A stretch of DNA of 6,412 bases from Bacteroidales bacterium (GTDB lineage: Bacteria > Bacteroidota > Bacteroidia > Bacteroidales > UBA932): the NCBI GenBank assembly GCA_024681565.1, contig JAILAO010000136.1:1-6412 (forward strand), read 5' to 3'. This document shows, one piece after another, positions 5,663 through 6,412 of this stretch. Made by a program: the position numbers and the translations under genes. The notes beneath the pieces are model-generated. The model did not search any database, was not told the DNA's origin, and was given only the letters and a program-made list of their open reading frames with translations. How positions within the stretch are numbered: the first letter of the stretch is position 1; each line of letters begins with the position of its first letter.

Positions 5663-6181
5663 ATGGCTATTCTGGACATTATTCTTCTCCTCTGCTTCGT
5701 TCCGGCGATCGTCAGCGGAATCTCCAAGGGCTTCATCAAGCAGGCTGTCGACCTGGTAGCCATCCTGGTGGCCGCCTGGGCCGCATTCCACTTCTCGACC
5801 GTGGTCGCCGACTGGCTGTCCCAGTATATCACTTTGGAGAAAACGATCCTCAACGTGGTCAGCTTCATTCTCATCGCCATCGTGGTTGCGCTCCTGCTCA
5901 ACCTGGTCGGTTCGCTCATCACCAACGCCATGAAAGCCCTCTCCCTGGGCTTCATCAACCGTCTGCTGGGCCTGGTGTTCGCCGTCCTCAAGGTCGGACT
6001 CCTCCTGGGCCTGCTGATCCTCGTATTCGAATCGCTCAACAGCACGCTGCATCTGGTAAAGCCGGAATCTGTCAGCAACGCCGTCGTATATAATTTCCTC
6101 AAGGATGCGGCTGAAAGGATCTTCCCCATCCTCAAAACCTTTGTCACGGGCGGCAATGACCCCGTAGCTCCGGATGCCTAG
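5663..6181 (+). CDS. cvpA: CvpA family inner-membrane protein
   Basis: This 172-aa protein is almost entirely hydrophobic in its first 125 residues, with four likely membrane helices at about 3-20, 28-46, 62-86 and 100-123. The pattern of a first helix with Asp5, then GISKGFIKQ (19-27), and later INRLLGLVFAVLK (98-110) is characteristic of the CvpA family, named for its role in colicin V production in E. coli. The molecular function is not settled; family members are linked to envelope or bile-salt stress tolerance. The C-terminal tail (about 125-172) is soluble and more charged. The start ATG at 5663 lies about 48 nt downstream of the predicted start site. The 3' end overlaps the tsaB start by 8 nt, so the two are probably cotranscribed. 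The symbol denotes family membership, not proven function. Confidence 0.88.
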   Translation: MAILDIILLLCFVPAIVSGISKGFIKQAVDLVAILVAAWAAFHFSTVVADWLSQYITLEKTILNVVSFILIAIVVALLLNLVGSLITNAMKALSLGFINRLLGLVFAVLKVGLLLGLLILVFESLNSTLHLVKPESVSNAVVYNFLKDAAERIFPILKTFVTGGNDPVAPDA

Positions 6182-6412
6182 AATCCTGTTGATCGAGACA
6201 TCCACCGCACTCTGCTCGGTGGCGCTGGCCGACGGTGAGCGGATCGTCGCGAACCGCGAAAGCGATCATCCCCGCGCGCACGCTTCCCTGACCGCACCTT
6301 TCGTCAAAGAAGTCCTGGACAGCCAGGGTCTTTCCGCCTCCGACCTGGACGCCGTATGCGTGAGCGCCGGACCGGGCTCTTACACGGGGCTTCGGGTGGG
6401 TGTATCCACGGC
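6174..6412 (+). CDS. tsaB: tRNA t6A37 biosynthesis protein TsaB (3' truncated by window)
   Basis: The frame begins at ATG 6174, reads MPRILLIETSTALCSVAL and stays open to the window edge, showing 79 complete codons. IETST at residues 7-11 and GPGSYTGLRVG at 66-76 are the hallmark motifs of the TsaB (YeaZ) subfamily of ASKHA-fold proteins. In bacteria TsaB pairs with TsaD and TsaE, using threonylcarbamoyl-AMP made by TsaC, to form t6A at position 37 of tRNAs reading ANN codons. TsaB is a structural/activating subunit related to TsaD. The start codon overlaps the last 8 nt of cvpA in another frame, which suggests translational coupling. The C-terminal half lies outside the window. No upstream alternative start is needed, since the N-terminal motif sits at the normal distance. 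Confidence 0.95.
   Translation, partial: MPRILLIETSTALCSVALADGERIVANRESDHPRAHASLTAPFVKEVLDSQGLSASDLDAVCVSAGPGSYTGLRVGVST

Noticed and set aside
5600..6205. 201-codon minus-strand ORF opposite cvpA.
   Set aside because: It is aligned to the cvpA codons and rich in Asp/Glu/Gln/His because hydrophobic sense codons give such residues in antisense. It would also run through the ileS promoter.

Overview
The window looks like ordinary housekeeping chromosome from a GC-rich member of the Bacteroidota, probably order Bacteroidales. The evidence is the gene order ileS, then a DksA/TraR-like gene, then lspA on one strand; a eukaryote-like (type 2) IleRS; a DksA-like protein with a degenerate zinc finger; and promoters matching the Bacteroidota pattern TTTG-N(18-20)-TAnnTTTG instead of TTGACA/TATAAT. 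The placement is inference from gene content and motifs, not from a database search. I see no transposase, phage gene, CRISPR array or defence system.

Layout. Positions 1-951 (+) hold the 3' part of a signalling gene: a SpoIIE/PP2C-type phosphatase domain fused to an RsbW-like ATPase domain. A short promoter region leads into a tRNA-Ser(UGA) gene at 997-1081 (+), which ends at a strong intrinsic terminator. Positions 1082-1265 carry no protein gene but are packed with secondary structure: the tRNA terminator, a 60-nt near-perfect inverted repeat, and two terminator hairpins oriented for the opposing lspA transcript. From 5590 down to 1266 (-) runs a compact three-gene operon: ileS (isoleucyl-tRNA synthetase), a DksA/TraR-like regulator and lspA (lipoprotein signal peptidase), with gaps of 13 nt and 1 nt. 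Positions 5591-5662 form a divergent promoter region. On the + strand, cvpA (5663-6181) follows, and the start of tsaB (6174 to the window edge) overlaps it by 8 nt.

How the genes relate. ileS charges tRNA-Ile, the DksA-like protein may tune transcription with nutritional state, and LspA matures lipoproteins; they are probably one transcript. TsaB belongs to the complex that makes t6A37 on ANN-decoding tRNAs, including tRNA-Ile, so both sides of the divergent promoter touch isoleucine decoding. The points most worth a second look are the IleRS active-site signature, which reads GIHH where HxGH is expected and is associated with strong mupirocin resistance; the palindrome-rich region at the convergent gene ends; and the face-to-face promoters between ileS and cvpA. 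I found no convincing previously undescribed multi-gene system here.
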